Shown here: positions 37,401 through 50,152 of the stretch, in pieces
Layout of the letters: each line of letters starts with the position of its first letter
Numbering within the stretch: the stretch's first letter is position 1
Assembly: GCF_001540865.1 (NCBI RefSeq)
Contig: NC_033629.1
Location: forward strand, 12,673,607-12,737,606
Direction: 5' to 3'
DNA length: 64,000 bases
DNA from: Ananas comosus
Taxonomy: Eukaryota; Streptophyta; Magnoliopsida; Poales; Bromeliaceae
Program-made: the position numbers and the translations under genes
The notes under the pieces: model-generated
Told to the model about the DNA's origin: nothing
The model's database searches: none
The model's input: only the letters and a program-made list of their open reading frames with translations

Positions 37401-40400
37401 AGGCGCACCGTTTTTCCTCCGATATTTGCTTCTAGAAGATTCTTGAAACACTTGAGAAGAGAAAACTCCGAGCTGTTATAGAAAAATTGAAATCAGAAGT
37501 TCAATTACTTACATAAGAAAATGAGTGCCCTACTGATTACTAATCAGCTATACAACTCTGGTGTTGGGACAAACTCATCTTGGCAGAAACAAAGCAACAT
37601 CTAGACTAACGAAGTAGGTGAAATTATATAGCATTATAAGTTCTACCATAAGAAAATCATTTACTAGTTACCAAATGATATGGATTGGATAAGAAGTATT
37701 CCTCTTCTTGAAGTGGCTCACCATCTGCTCCACTACAGTATTTAGCAGTTGAATTAGTTGCTACCAACTATAGAAATATTCACATCACAGTATGAAACAT
37801 AAAAGTAGAAGGACTACAATATAATAATGAACAAAATCTAGAATTAATTTCAAAGATAAAAAGAAGACAACAAGAAATGAGATTCATAAAAACACTCAAT
37901 TTAACATGAGTTTATCTAGTATGACAATCTCCAGTAAACTTCAATTCTACACAAAACGTCACATACACTAAAAGAGAAACATAATATCACCAATTTAGGG
38001 TGCTGAATAGATAAATTGACAATTATTATTAACTTGCTGATTTCAGTTGACATGGATATTCATAGCATGAAGACAACACAACCACATTGACCTATAATTA
38101 ACAAAAACCAAATTTAACAATGAAAACATATTAAGTCCTGCTAGATTTTGCCACAAAATACAAAAAAAGATGGACAACATCATCAGTGATGTATATATAA
38201 GAAAATCACTACAATGCAAGGATTTAAGTGTCCATCAGCACGGGACATATCCACCGTGCTGTATTATGCCAACAAGATATCGGCACGATACAATCTCCGT
38301 GCCAATGGCACAACTCAAAAACCTCTATTTTTTCAATTAGAAAGTAGTTTTCCCAATGAAGTTCAAAAAATTTGATAAAGATACATACTAAACAATTAGA
38401 ATATTTTTGTTGCTAAAAAAAATAAATATGTCATGCCGTTATGTGTCGACACATATATATTTTTTGTAACCGGCATGCATCAGCACAGTCCATTACGCAT
38501 CATGCTGGCAAGTTTTCGACAAGACCCAGCACGGACCATACCGTACCGTGCCAGCAAGTTCCCGGCACGACCACATGCCACGACACTTAAATCCTTGCTA
38601 CAATGTACTGAAAAACTAACACAAGCCTAGATATATCAAGTCACCAATAAGCATCTAAAATTTTAGAAAGTAGTGCACCAGAATGAGAATATCATACATA
38701 GATAAATATGTATACTAACTGATTTATTCTCTTACCCTAACTTAATTCCTAAGAATGATTCCTTAATTTATTGATTTTATATCATCTGTTCCAAAGTAAG
38801 ACAAGGTAGATCTTAACAAAGTAAGCTAATGAGAATTTCTAAAAGAATAGATATGTTTGCATTAGGGAAGTTGAAGTTTCAGCTAATCTATTCTAAGATT
38901 TAAATCTTCATGCAGAAGTTAGTTCGTCCCTCAAAGAAGTTGGAACAATGCAAATGTTATAGAGAAAATGCCGAATGAGGACTTCAAAATAATAAGTCAA
39001 CAAAGACAACATTTCAAGATCAAGAAAGGAAATGATAGTGTTAAGCTCCACCTGTTTGCTACCATTCGTAGTTGCCTGAAAGGCCATACATATACACCTT
39101 CTACTCTTATTTGAGCAACTCCATGATCATGTTCGTTGTAAAACACATCATGAAAAGTAATTGATCCCTGCCATCAAATATCAAAGTGGGAGTTTTAGCT
39201 TATCAAGCTGGCAATACATAAACCTGGTGAAGATGTTAATGACTTTACCAATCATATCGAGGACATGTAAAATAGAGGTTCCTTTTACCTGAATATAGTG
39301 TACGCCTCTTATCTTTGTCGGAGTACTGATTAATTCCAAGACGGATACACCATCAGATTTTCCAAATTCTAGAAACCTAGAAGACCCATTTGTTGTCTCT
39401 TCAAAGCTCCACCTTCCTGTACGTCAGAATAGTAAGAAAACAAAATTTTATTGTCAGGAGATGCTCATTTGTCCGCCACACAGGTTAAAGCATTATTTGA
39501 ACAACACGTAATGAAAGAAATTTCACATAGAGAGACTTGCCATGAAAGTTACAAGACTAGTTGGCCGATGAATTTCCCAATTGCATATAGGCTCATGCAA
39601 ACTAAATAGAAAGTAACCTAGATGTGAAATAGTTTGACTTTAGACCATTAAGAAAAATGACAATTTCGGACTAGCGGAGTTGAAGAGACCATCTCTATAA
39701 AGCATGGTAAACTGAATCAAGATGACGTACTCTAGACCATAAAAAGAAAGATTAAATGTGGGCACATTAATATTAAGTCAACAAGAAACTATGGTCGAGA
39801 AAATATGAAACTAGGAAAACACAATGGAAAATATCAAAATAGCCAGTAATTAGCTGAGATAGATACTGAAAGAAAAGTAAAGCTATAGAAGAAAAAAAAA
39901 GTAAAAATAATATCTTAACAAGAAATCAGCTAGTACAAGGAGAAAAAGACTTCAACCTTTATATGTTCCTGTAATATTCCATTCAGAATAGGGACTTTGC
40001 TCACCATCCTCTCGTTTAAGGAAAGCATGCTGTGAAATGAAAACAATCAATAAATTAAAAGAATAAGTAAACAATCAGATTCGACTTCTGCTGAGAATTA
40101 AAAGTACAATATGGATACAGCAAAATAAATCAGCATGCTACTAATATGATTTTTTTTTTTTTACTTCTGAAAGTCGAAAATATACCAAACTCCTCTTTTT
40201 GCATTTGAAAAATGACAAAATGCTTCATATTTTAGTCCTCCAGATCCAACTAGCCGCTCAGTAAAAGAGCATCATGATTCTCATGTATTTCCATTCCCGA
40301 AAAGGTTTTTGCCTCTACATTTCTTTGCCCTCTAATACAAGATGATTTTATTTACATTTCAGACATGTTCTTTCCTTTCAACTAAGTTACATTAGTATCA

Positions 40401-41147
40401 CATGCATATTCTACACTTGCATAAACTAACCAATACCGAAGTTACCGATAAAAAGCACAATTAGAAAAGCAAAAAAGACAAGTTTGCGATGTGAACAAGC
40501 AAGAACTTCATTACATATAAAAGCAGCAAATAGGCATTTAACAATCAAAATAGCAGCGGCAGGCATTTGACAAATGAAAAGTCTGAAAATTTGCTATCAT
40601 GTGGAGCCTGAATAAACTTATCTAAACCCTTAAAAGAAAAGGCTCGCATTTGAAGCATCAGCTTCTGCAGTAGACGAAAGTTGTGGGGGCAATATTGGTG
40701 GAAATACTGTTACTGCTTTCCAAACAATTTTACTCAACAACACTTATACTAAATTATAAGCCAGTTCAAAGCTCTACACATCGATTTAAAAGATCTCTCT
40801 TTTCAACTCTTACAAGCTACTCTGCGATAAATAAGGCAAACAATTCATGATTTCATCATCTCCCTAATCGAATTCTAACCTCAAATTGGAAAAACCCTAT
40901 CTGGGATTCTCCTACTTACCATACTCACCAAAAACTAAAAACCGAACAAACAGAGAGCGCAAAAGAACAAAGATATAGCACCCGATCATCAATATATAGT
41001 ACCAAACATAAAAAAGAAGCAAACCTCATCATCCCAAGATCCAACAACAGCATTAGAAGCCCTCTCCCGTAAAGGCCTCAGCGCCCACAAAGGCCGACCA
41101 AGCCCTAGAAGAAGGGTCAGCAGGAGAGAAAGAAGAGCCACCCCCAT
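34413..41147 (-). CDS. FLY-like: Transmembrane RING E3 ubiquitin ligase, FLYING SAUCER (FLY1/FLY2)/Tul1 family, 557 aa
   Basis: Fourteen coding exons: 41147-41025, 40029-39957, 39416-39289, 39167-39052, 37732-37672, 37472-37409, 37331-37254, 36403-36246, 36167-36108, 36007-35914, 35661-35494, 35244-34916, 34737-34618 and 34514-34413. They total 1674 nt, all GT-AG. A signal/anchor (VALLSLLLTLLLGLG) precedes a luminal region with GTYKGRWSFEE and HDHGVAQIRVEGVYVWPF. Several membrane helices follow from about residue 262 (TLMVTFISFLQVLLL, LCLLHLTAGILV, FNAFATAAFFKFVVF). A C-terminal RING-H2 has ligands C507, C510, C528, H530, H533, C536, C547 and C550. Arabidopsis FLY1 is an endomembrane E3 that limits pectin de-methylesterification in seed mucilage. 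That function is extrapolated here. An in-frame ATG at 41195 would add 16 residues; I chose 41147 because the hydrophobic segment is then terminal. The 1.3-kb intron before exon 5 carries a hAT MITE. Confidence 0.95.
38217..38597. mobile_element. hAT-type MITE in an intron of the FLY-like gene
   Basis: Perfect 16-bp inverted ends CAAGGATTTAAGTGTC / GACACTTAAATCCTTG bound 381 bp. An exact 8-bp target duplication, CTACAATG, lies at 38209-38216 and 38598-38605. The interior carries partly inverted GGCACGG/CCGTGCC-type words and no coding capacity. An 8-bp duplication is diagnostic of hAT elements. Confidence 0.92.
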
Positions 41148-43293
41148 TTCGCCTCTCCCACACCAATCACCAACCCAAACCTTCTTCGACCTCACCCCTT
41201 CTTCAACATCAAGATGATGGCTTCGAGATTACGCCCCCAAAACCCCACGAAAACGGGGTTGCTTGGGATGAGGTCAACTACCTACCGAAAGGAGACGGGC
41301 CCGAGTGAGAGAGAGAGCGCTACGACTCCACACCGAAGCTACTATTAGGGTTGAGCTCCTCTCGCCATGGGATCATAGGGCCATGGCGGTCTCGCAGAGA
41401 CAAATAGAGAGATAGAGAGAGATGGGGGGTGGAGGTCAAAGGAGGCGAGGGGGAGGAGACTTTTCGCTGGAGGAGGGAGAGAGAGAGAGGCTGGAGACGA
41501 AGACGATCACAAATTGGGGCTTTTTGGGATGGAGAAAATGATGCTGGACCATGGTCACCACGTCATCCGTAGACCACCCCATGCTTTCAAAAATTCACCA
41601 CATCATCCATGAACCAGTCAATTTTTAAAAAAATTTACTTTACGTCAATAGATCCAATTTTGGTACGTCAATAGATCCAATTCGAAATTTCTCTTTTTTC
41701 GTAAGTAAATAAATAACATAACAAAATAAATTTTTAGTTTCTTTTTTTTCTCCAACTATTTATTTTTTCTCCAACTTTGAGAAAAAAATATAGTAACAAA
41801 CGTCTTATATATTTGTATATTGTAAAATATTTATAGTAGGTGATATTATATTATTCAAAAAGTGATTTAATAGAAAATGAATTCAAAAATATATTTAATA
41901 GTTTTGTTCAATCTTAATTTTTTTTATACTATCAACTGAAATCATCAATTTGGAACTTCTGATGCATTAAATAGATAAAATAAAATTATAAACCTTTAAT
42001 ATCAAAATTTATATTTTAGAACTTCTAATATAATAATTTTCTAATAATACGATGTAAATAATAGTTTCATTGAAAATCATTTCTATGGAAAGGCGAAACA
42101 AGCCTGCAATTTGTTCGATCCAAATTAATTGTATCCTTTTCATAAATTACACTATCTTTTTTTAAAAAAAATAAATTGAAGGAAACTTCTAGATGGAATA
42201 ATAATGTGAGACAACTGGTCCACGAATGACCTGGTGGACCAGGTCTAGGCAAATTATTTCTGTTCTTGATGAGGAAATATAGGTTGGTTAGGGTTTTGTC
42301 AAAGAGGCGGTCTCATATAACGGTTCTATACCGCGGTTGTTATACTGACAGGTGGGGCCAGCGTGGTAGGGTCCACAAGTCAGCTTCTAAACGTGATATA
42401 CAACCGTTACACGATAATTTTGTAGTTGGTAAAGGGTCGTACCTCGGCGTTTGATTATTTGATTAGTGACTATAATAATAGTTTAAAAATAAGGTTAGTT
42501 AGGAAAATGAGTTGTTTCTGTGTGTTGATTAATGTTGTATCAATCAATGATTAAGCGTACATTGCTAAGTTATTGATCATTTAATTTTCTATATGCATAG
42601 TACTAACATTACACATGGGTGTTGTTTGAACACTAAACTTAGCAGATATTGTTAAAACTAATTAAATTGATCTTTTCGATAATACATTATCAGAGTCCAT
42701 TACCTTTTTAGTTATGGCATGTGAGCGAGAGCGTTAAGACTATTTCTCCGTATGTTTTTTATGAAATTGATTTTCTGGGTAACAAATACTATCGTATGTA
42801 ACACATTAATTACTCTGCATAATGTTTTTTCCTCTTTTGAAAAGTCATAAAACATGTACAAGTAAGGGATCAATGCATTGGTTGTCCTTTTCAAAGAGAG
42901 GTTGGAACATTTCATCTTTGCCTTTTGTTATTTTGCTCTTTTGTACAACACACCCCTTGAGGCTTAGGCTAGTATTCATTCTCTTTTCTATCAAATGAAA
43001 ATGAAGGTATGAGCTCATAATTGGATAAGAAAGGTGTCCTTTTCTATTGAGATAAAAATATCCAACAAATTAATCCAATCTCAGCTTATTATCTCTATAA
43101 AAAAAGTCTTCTAAAAGCTAGAAAGCGAAGTACAAACAGCCTCTCTTAAGTTCATGAAAAACAGTTCATAAACCGCAGTAAAAAACTCGTCAGATAAGCA
43201 GCAGTAACTAGTTTGATCTGTCTCTTATAGTTTTCTCAGGAAACGCGACACGTTCTTACGCTCTACGTGGGATCTGTTGCTTCAGATGTGTGG
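41148..43293. other. Divergent-side spacer: FLY-like promoter and MATE 3' flank
   Basis: 41148-41530 is the CT/GA-rich leader and promoter of the FLY-like gene. Between about 41553 and 42250 the two ends carry loosely inverted text (TGGTCACCACGTCATCCGTAGACCAC left, TGGTCCACCAGGTCATTCG inverted right), possibly a degraded DNA transposon. Similar wording recurs at 17105-17135. No gene recognised. Confidence 0.45.
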
Positions 43294-46200
43294 CTAAACA
43301 AGAACAGCTTCGTCCTCTTGGAGTTTTAATCTGTGCCATTCGGTGCGGAGAGTGATAACCAGGAGAGTGCAGAATTGGCAGAAGAGACCACATATCAGAC
43401 CCAGCCACAACCCCTGCAGCAACAAAAATGTGTTATCAGATATCATTTACACATCAGATAAGAAAAAGAAAAACTCTGATAATAGAAGTTTATTTTTGTG
43501 CGCATGGAGCTAGTTAAAGGGAGCTTTTATATTGAAATATTAGAATTGATCATAACCTGTAAAACCAATTATTCGCAGCTAATTAACAGGTTCTTCAATA
43601 TCACTTTTACATCAAAATGTTCTGAATTTGAACACTCTTCACAAGTAGCTTCTCTATCACTCCAACTACTTGATCTTTGTAACTTGTAAGAGAAAAAACT
43701 TATGAACTAGAGTGCCAATTAGTAATTAATTACCTTGGCATAAAATTCCAATTTAAACGCAAATAGAAGGGCCAATGGCATTCCAATTAAATAGAAAGCC
43801 ACTAAGTTGGTCCAAGCTGCCAAATGTTGCCAACCACAGCCTCTAGAGACCCCTGCAGTTCACACCATGAAAATTACATAATTTTCAGAAAAAAAAAAAA
43901 GCTTATGCACATTGCAAATTAAGGAAGGAATTTAAAAAGTTAATTATGAATCACCTGATAAAACTCCCTGTGCCGAGTCGAATAATATAGACCCAGCAAC
44001 AAAGGGAGCCATGTAAGCATATTCCTGGATTATTGCTTGGCTGCTGCTGAACATACTAGCCCATATATTGTGCCCAAATGATAGTATCAAAACTACAGTC
44101 GCTGCGAGGAAGACCGAGAGCTTTAGAGTCACTGTAACCGCGTTTTTCGCCTTCTCGATATTTCCCGCGCCGATCTCATTCGACACACGCGTGCTGGAAT
44201 AATAATAGTAATAGTTTTTATTTAGTCTTTGTTGCAGGGAAATATACCTGAAAGAAAATTTTGTCATTGTGTTTGAAGAGTTACTGAGAACTTACCTCAC
44301 TGCCGCGCTGAATCCGTATGTGATCATGTATGTGACTGCCTCTGTATTAACACTGCAGTATATTGTTCTCAGCTACTGCTAAGTTATATGAATCAATTCT
44401 TAGAAATAAAAACAAAAAAATGAATCAAAAGAAACTTACCACATTGCGATGAGTGAAGTACTCAGCTCAGAGTTTGGCATTAGCCCAGCAAGTAAAACCA
44501 GAATCTCAAAAGCCCAATACTCAAAACTGGATACAATAAACAAAACTAGCTTAATTGTCAATCAACAACAAAACAAAAATGGATCTAATTTTGCTGCTTT
44601 ATTTCAATAAAAAGCCGAAAAATTTTGTACTAACCAGACCATCACAGCAGAGGGAACAGCTAACTTCATGCTAGGCAACACATGATGAAATGCTTCCATG
44701 GAAAACCCCTCCCAGGTGTACCGGAACTTCTTCGACCACTTGATGTAAACCGCGAGCATAAACACAGATATCCACAGCGATATCGACCCAGCTATCGAAG
44801 TCCCCTTGAAACCGATGCCGAATACATGAACCAACAGATAAGTTAATCCGACATGGATGAGCAGCGGAACAATGGAGCACACCACGAGCGGCAGAACCAC
44901 AGTTTGCGTCTGCAGAAACCTCAGAATACATTGCAAGTACCCGTAGGCGAATAGTCCAGGGATTAAGTACAAGAGATAGAGCGCGGCCATTCGCGCAACC
45001 TCAGGTTCCTGGTGCAACCATATCAGTACAGGCTCGGAAAAATACCATAGAATGGATACTAAGATCGCGAAGAACGTCGATGTGATGATCGAGGATTGGA
45101 GGTATATTCCTAGCAACCTGTATAGCTTCGCGCCGTATCCTTGGCCACAAAGTGTCTCAAGAGCCCCACTTAAACCAGTCTGAAAAAGAAAGAAAGAAAA
45201 GGAGCTTAAAATTGGACAAAAGAACAGTAGCAGAATTCTGAATTCAGTGTAAAATTTAGCTGATAAAAACTACTTGAAGAAGCCAAAGTTAAATTGAAAT
45301 AGATCATGTATGATCTTATATGCAACATATTACTAAAATTGGAGAATTAATACAGGATTCTCTTGTGCATAACCACAAAGCCATGTTATCTTATTCCTAA
45401 ATCCTAACATATTGATGCAACAAATTAAACCCCTTTTGTTTCAGGAATCTTAAAAAAAAACATAAATAATATGAATTTTATGCTAACATGTAGAGGGTGT
45501 GTAACTACTATGCTATGATATTACATGAGCGTTAGTACTATAGATTCATTTCGAAGCATGCGGCATCCGAATCAATAATCTACACTGTTAGACACAATTT
45601 ATAAAATCTACAGTATTTCAGAACAAAATTCTACATAACTTTAGTATTAAAAAAAAAAAAAATACTTATCTATAAAATGAGTCATGCTAACTTTAAATGC
45701 ATTTCAAATATTATTAAACAACTATTGAACCATGTCCAATCAATGTTTCTTACATTTTTTTTTGTTTGCATTCTACTTTTAAAAGAACACATTTGAATTC
45801 AAATCTCTGACCTCATAAATAGCACTTCAAGTAACAAGTAATGTCTTTTGTTTCAATGATAGTTGACATTGATTAAATCTTTTATTTGAATGAAACATAT
45901 AATTAAGAAAGCATAACATCATCACCAAACTAATTAATCAACATTTTTTTCATAATTATTGCAAGGTAATTTGACGGAAAAAAAAAACTTGAATTTGTCA
46001 ATTTTAATGACAGTATATAATAATTTTTATATGTATTTCGTTACAACTATGTTTTTTTCTTTTATTTAATTCACAAGTCTATTTTTTAAATGTTCTATTT
46101 ATAAATTTATAGTCACCTTCACCAATGGCGAGCAAAAATGTACGTAGATATAGTATTTTAATAATAAAATAAAATGGTTGTTATAATAATACTAACCACA

Positions 46201-46944
46201 TTATTTGACTTTGTAGATCTAACTCTACCAAATAAAATAGAAGGACTTAAAATAAATTATAAACAACATCTAGCAAGGACCACAATGCATAAATTTATGT
46301 AGACTTGCAACACAACGTGCCAATTAGTAGATATACTTTTCTCAAAACATATTATAGTATTTTAGAAATGAAAAGCAATATTAACTAGTTTATTTTTCCT
46401 ACGGATAAATCAGAATTATTAAATCTAGTCAAAGCAAGTAATAATGACTAGATTTAATGACTTTATCTTTTAGTATTAATATTAGTTTTGTTAGTGATAA
46501 TATCCTTTTAAAATTGATTTATGAACTTTAAGAATTTTGATGTCATTATCTAATCTACGAATATTTTGTTTCTTAATTGACAAAATATATCAGCATTTGT
46601 TTTGCACTAGCTAATATTAGATGCTAAAATAAGAAGTTTTAAACTTTTTACAGTAAAAATTTTCTAATTAAAGATGTCACTAGGCAACTAAAAACTTGAG
46701 ATGCTCCCTTTTTTTCCAAATATTGTACTACTGATTTTCTTTTTAAAAAAAGCTCTGAAACTAGAGGGTTTTAAAAAAAAATTAGTCTAATTAACACATG
46801 AAAATGCATATGCATGTGCACTTCCCATAAAAAAAATAAAAAATGATCAAGTACTAAACAAATGTATGGAGCACCTCGAGACACGCATTTCTTGCCACAC
46901 CAACCCACACATATATACCATCACATTTAACAGTTAGATCAACA

Positions 46945-47011
<67 letters not shown>

Positions 47012-47938
47012 AACTCATAATTAATGCTTCCACATGCTCAAATCTGATCAAGATCTCGGCATTTAATTTATGCTTTTGATGAATGCATGGTTTGTGGAAA
47101 TTTAGAAGGATTTGTTATCTATTAATTAACATTTCTTTCCTTTTTTTACACTTTATTTGATATTACAGAAAATTTATGTTATATACGACAAGAAAGTATA
47201 ACAAAAAAAAAAAAAATTTATTTTTATACGTAATAATATATCACGTTTCGCAGTAAGTTGGTTATAATACTATTTTTTGTAATTTCATCGAAATAATATG
47301 TTATATACGACAAGAAATTAAGCATAACCCTTATTCATGAGGGGAGAGGAGAAACTGCCCCAAATTAATAGGCTTAACTTCTTCAATAATTCCCACAGGA
47401 CACACACAAACTATAATATCTAAACTCCAAGAGGAGGTTGAATTCCAATATATATAATATTTTGAGCAAAAATTTCATGATAAACTAAAAATCTAATAGC
47501 TTGTCCAAGGAAATCCATCATTTTATGCTACTCTGAATTAATATAAGAGGGAAAAACATAACTCATGATCAACAAGATCCACAAAAAGAGTTATTAATTC
47601 TCTAAAAGATAGTGCGCCCTTCATCTGAGCCAGACTAGTTATCTAACGAATGAATAATTGCGTTGCAGGCGCGTTACGTAGTACGTACGTACCATGAGAG
47701 CCATGCCGGTGACGGTGCCCCAGGAGTTGCCGAGAGTCGCTCCCGCGAGCTCGACATCCCCGAGATGCCCCGCGAACATGACGGAGACGAGCGTGATCGC
47801 ATAGTACGACACGTTGGTGAGGATCATCGGCACCGCGAACAGCAGCTGCCCCTTCGCCTCCTCCACATCCACCACCTTCCTCACCCATGACCACCCTCCC
47901 TTTTTACTACTCGCCTCTAACAATGGAGATGAAGACAT
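43294..47938 (-). CDS. DTX-like: MATE efflux transporter, DETOXIFICATION (DTX) family, 470 aa
   Basis: This is a multidrug and toxic compound extrusion transporter, a roughly 12-helix antiporter exporting organic cations, flavonoids or similar solutes. Substrate cannot be told from sequence. Exons are 47938-47693, 45179-44635, 44526-44440, 44352-44296, 44193-43955, 43852-43734 and 43413-43294, totalling 1413 nt. Family signatures run in order: [69 protein letters not shown], the highly conserved [34 protein letters not shown] and [13 protein letters not shown]. Exon order matches plant DTX genes, with a very long first intron (2.5 kb) that contains a large TA microsatellite. The start at 47938 gives the usual short soluble N-terminus (SSSPLLE). 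Length is slightly below the common 480-500 aa but no domain is missing. Confidence 0.96.
46948..47008. repeat. (TA)n microsatellite in MATE intron 1
   Basis: A near-pure TA run of about 60 bp within the first intron. Similar runs at 23250, 23873, 48070 and 48138 show that TA microsatellites are frequent in this genome. Confidence 0.95.
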
Positions 47939-48040
47939 TTTTGATCACTTGGGATATATATGATCTAGCTCCAATTCACAATATAGCTACATATATATAT
48001 GTATGTTCATGCACATATATATATATATATAGATAGAGAA

Positions 48041-48061
48041 AGCTATTTATATCTGTACATA

Positions 48062-48103
<42 letters not shown>

Positions 48104-48133
48104 TATTACTANAGCTATTTATATCTGTACATA

Positions 48134-48177
<44 letters not shown>

Positions 48178-48180
48178 TTA
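48041..48180. repeat. Direct duplication joined at a single N (position 48112)
   Basis: AGCTATTTATATCTGTACAT followed by a TA run and GAAT(A)TTACT occurs at 48041-48111 and again from 48113 to about 48180, with exactly one N between. The offset is 72 bp. This looks like two unmerged contig ends over one locus rather than a biological tandem repeat. It lies just upstream of the MATE start codon. Confidence 0.8.
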
Positions 48181-48229
48181 CTGCAATATATTACTTCACA
48201 ACTCATATATTATAATTGTGTGAGGAGGG

Positions 48230-49177
48230 GGGATATATGAATAAGTGGTGAGGGGTAGTTGGGAATTGGGGGAGGTTTGCGAGAGTTAGTAGGACCTCAA
48301 TAAACCGTATATATTTATATTTATTTATTTTAAGGTGTCGTATATAATTTTTGTAACTAATGTTTTAGCACGAATATTAAAGGCATCTCTCATGATGCTG
48401 TTACCATTAATCCTCGCATCCAGGAGAGCTAAGGTTATGATCTTGTGGCTCCACTCTCTCCGTATACAATTGGTTTCACACTAGGAGAATTTTTATTTTG
48501 TTTTTTTCTTTGAGTAAATATATATGAAAATCCCCTCAAATTTTGTGTTTTTTTTTTTTTTTGAGTAAGTTCCTTTTAGTCAATGATTTTAGTATAATCT
48601 TCAATCAAAAAGGTCTAAAGCTAAGGGTCTATTACCCAACTTATTTTACCTTTGTTTTTTTTTTGAACAATTTCTCTACTCTAGCCAATAAACAATGATA
48701 AAAAACAGTTGAATAAAAATACAATATGGACTATAAATATGACTTTTTAATAAAGAATTAATCAACACCGTCCAAATTAAATCCAAGCGTGGAAAACTCT
48801 TTCTTATCTCGCACCTTTAAGTTGTCCTTTTTCGCTTCAATGATTCAATCCCCCCTACACGTTTTCACACTTTTTGAAAGGCGCGTACAAAGACACCAAC
48901 TCACGGTTCCCTGCCAACTTGTGAAAAATTATTTTCTGCACCTGGTGTATACATATATTTTGTACGCTAAAAATATTTTTTAAAATATATCTTATAATAA
49001 AAAATTAATTTTGAAATATTGATTGTCAGCATTTAAAGAGTCTGCAACCACCATCTGGAGTGGTTGGTTTGTTACTTGGAGAACTATGTCGGGAGCTCGA
49101 ATGTTTAAACCCCAATTTACCTGTTTTCAAATATAAATTAAGATAATCTAATAAACTGACGTATCAAAATTACGTGT
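48230..49177. other. MATE upstream region, no gene recognised
   Basis: AT-rich DNA without recognised genes, RNA genes or transposon ends. Confidence 0.5.
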
Positions 49178-49735
49178 TCCGAAAACTTATTCACTAGATA
49201 TATATATCAAAAAAATTGATATATAAATAATGGACAGAAATAATAAAAGAAACTCGTATATCAAAATCATGTATTTTAAAAACTTATTCACTCGGCAGTA
49301 ATTAAGTAGCCCGGAAAACTAAAATAATAAGGAAAAAAGTTAACTAATATATTAATTTGTTGAATATTATAGATCACTAAGAGTTAGACAATGACATGGA
49401 AATATCTATAATAATAATTAGAATTTAGGAGTTTGGTGCATGATATGTACTTATCCGAAAACCTATTCACTAGATATATATATATATATCAAAAAAATTG
49501 ATATATAGATAATGGACAGAAATAATAAAAGAAGCTTGTATATCAAAATCATATATTTTAAAAGCTTATTCACTCGGCAGTAATTAAGTAGCCCGAAAAA
49601 CTAAAATAATAAGGGAAAAAGTTAACTAATATATTAATTTGTTGAATATTATAGATCACTAAGAATTAGATAATGACATGGAAATATGTATAATAATAAT
49701 AATAATTTAGGAGTTTGGTGCATGATATGTACTTA
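49178..49735. repeat. Tandem duplication, about 276-bp period
   Basis: Copy 1 (49178-49453) and copy 2 (49454-49735) run in the same order: TCCGAAAAC(T/C)TATTCACTA, then a TA run, AATGGACAGAAATAATAAAAG, CTCGGCAGTAATTAAGTAGC and GGAGTTTGGTGCATGATATG. They differ by scattered substitutions and TA/TAA length. No coding capacity. Confidence 0.92.
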
Positions 49736-49804
49736 AACACCACGCATAGGGAATAGTTATTGAGGGATTGACTCTTTGTCCATGTAGGTGGCTCAATCAT
49801 TTTA

Positions 49805-50152
49805 GAAAAACTTCAAATATCATCCCTATAGTTTTGTACTTTCTGACTATAGTATACTATGGTATAAAGTGTATTATTTTCGTATCCTGCGATTTTATTT
49901 TTCTCTTTTTGATAATCCTTCATTAAATTTTTTATTAAATCAGTGACAAATATAAAATTAAAGAATACAAAAGTAATATTCGATAAACTATAGATAGGGG
50001 TATTTAAAATTTTTTATATATGATTTAATAAAAAGTTATCAGAGTGGATGATGGAAAGAAAAAATAAAATTACAGGATATTAAATTAATAGACTTTAAAC
50101 TATAGAGTACTAAAGCGAGAAAATGCAAAGTGGTATTTAAACTTTACCCATT
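49805..50152. mobile_element. Long-TIR MITE, family copy C
   Basis: The left arm, AACTTCAAATATCATCCCTA with TTTTGTACTTTCTGAC and GCGATTTTATTTTTC, is mirrored by the inverted right arm (AAAGTTTAAATACCACTTTG, CTCGCTTTAGTACTCTA, TGTAATTTTATTTTTTC). The ends match copies A and B. 348 bp, non-coding. Confidence 0.78.

Noticed and set aside
47976..48223. Open frames of repeating Tyr-Ile near the MATE start
   Set aside because: Pure translation of TA microsatellites and the N-joined duplication.
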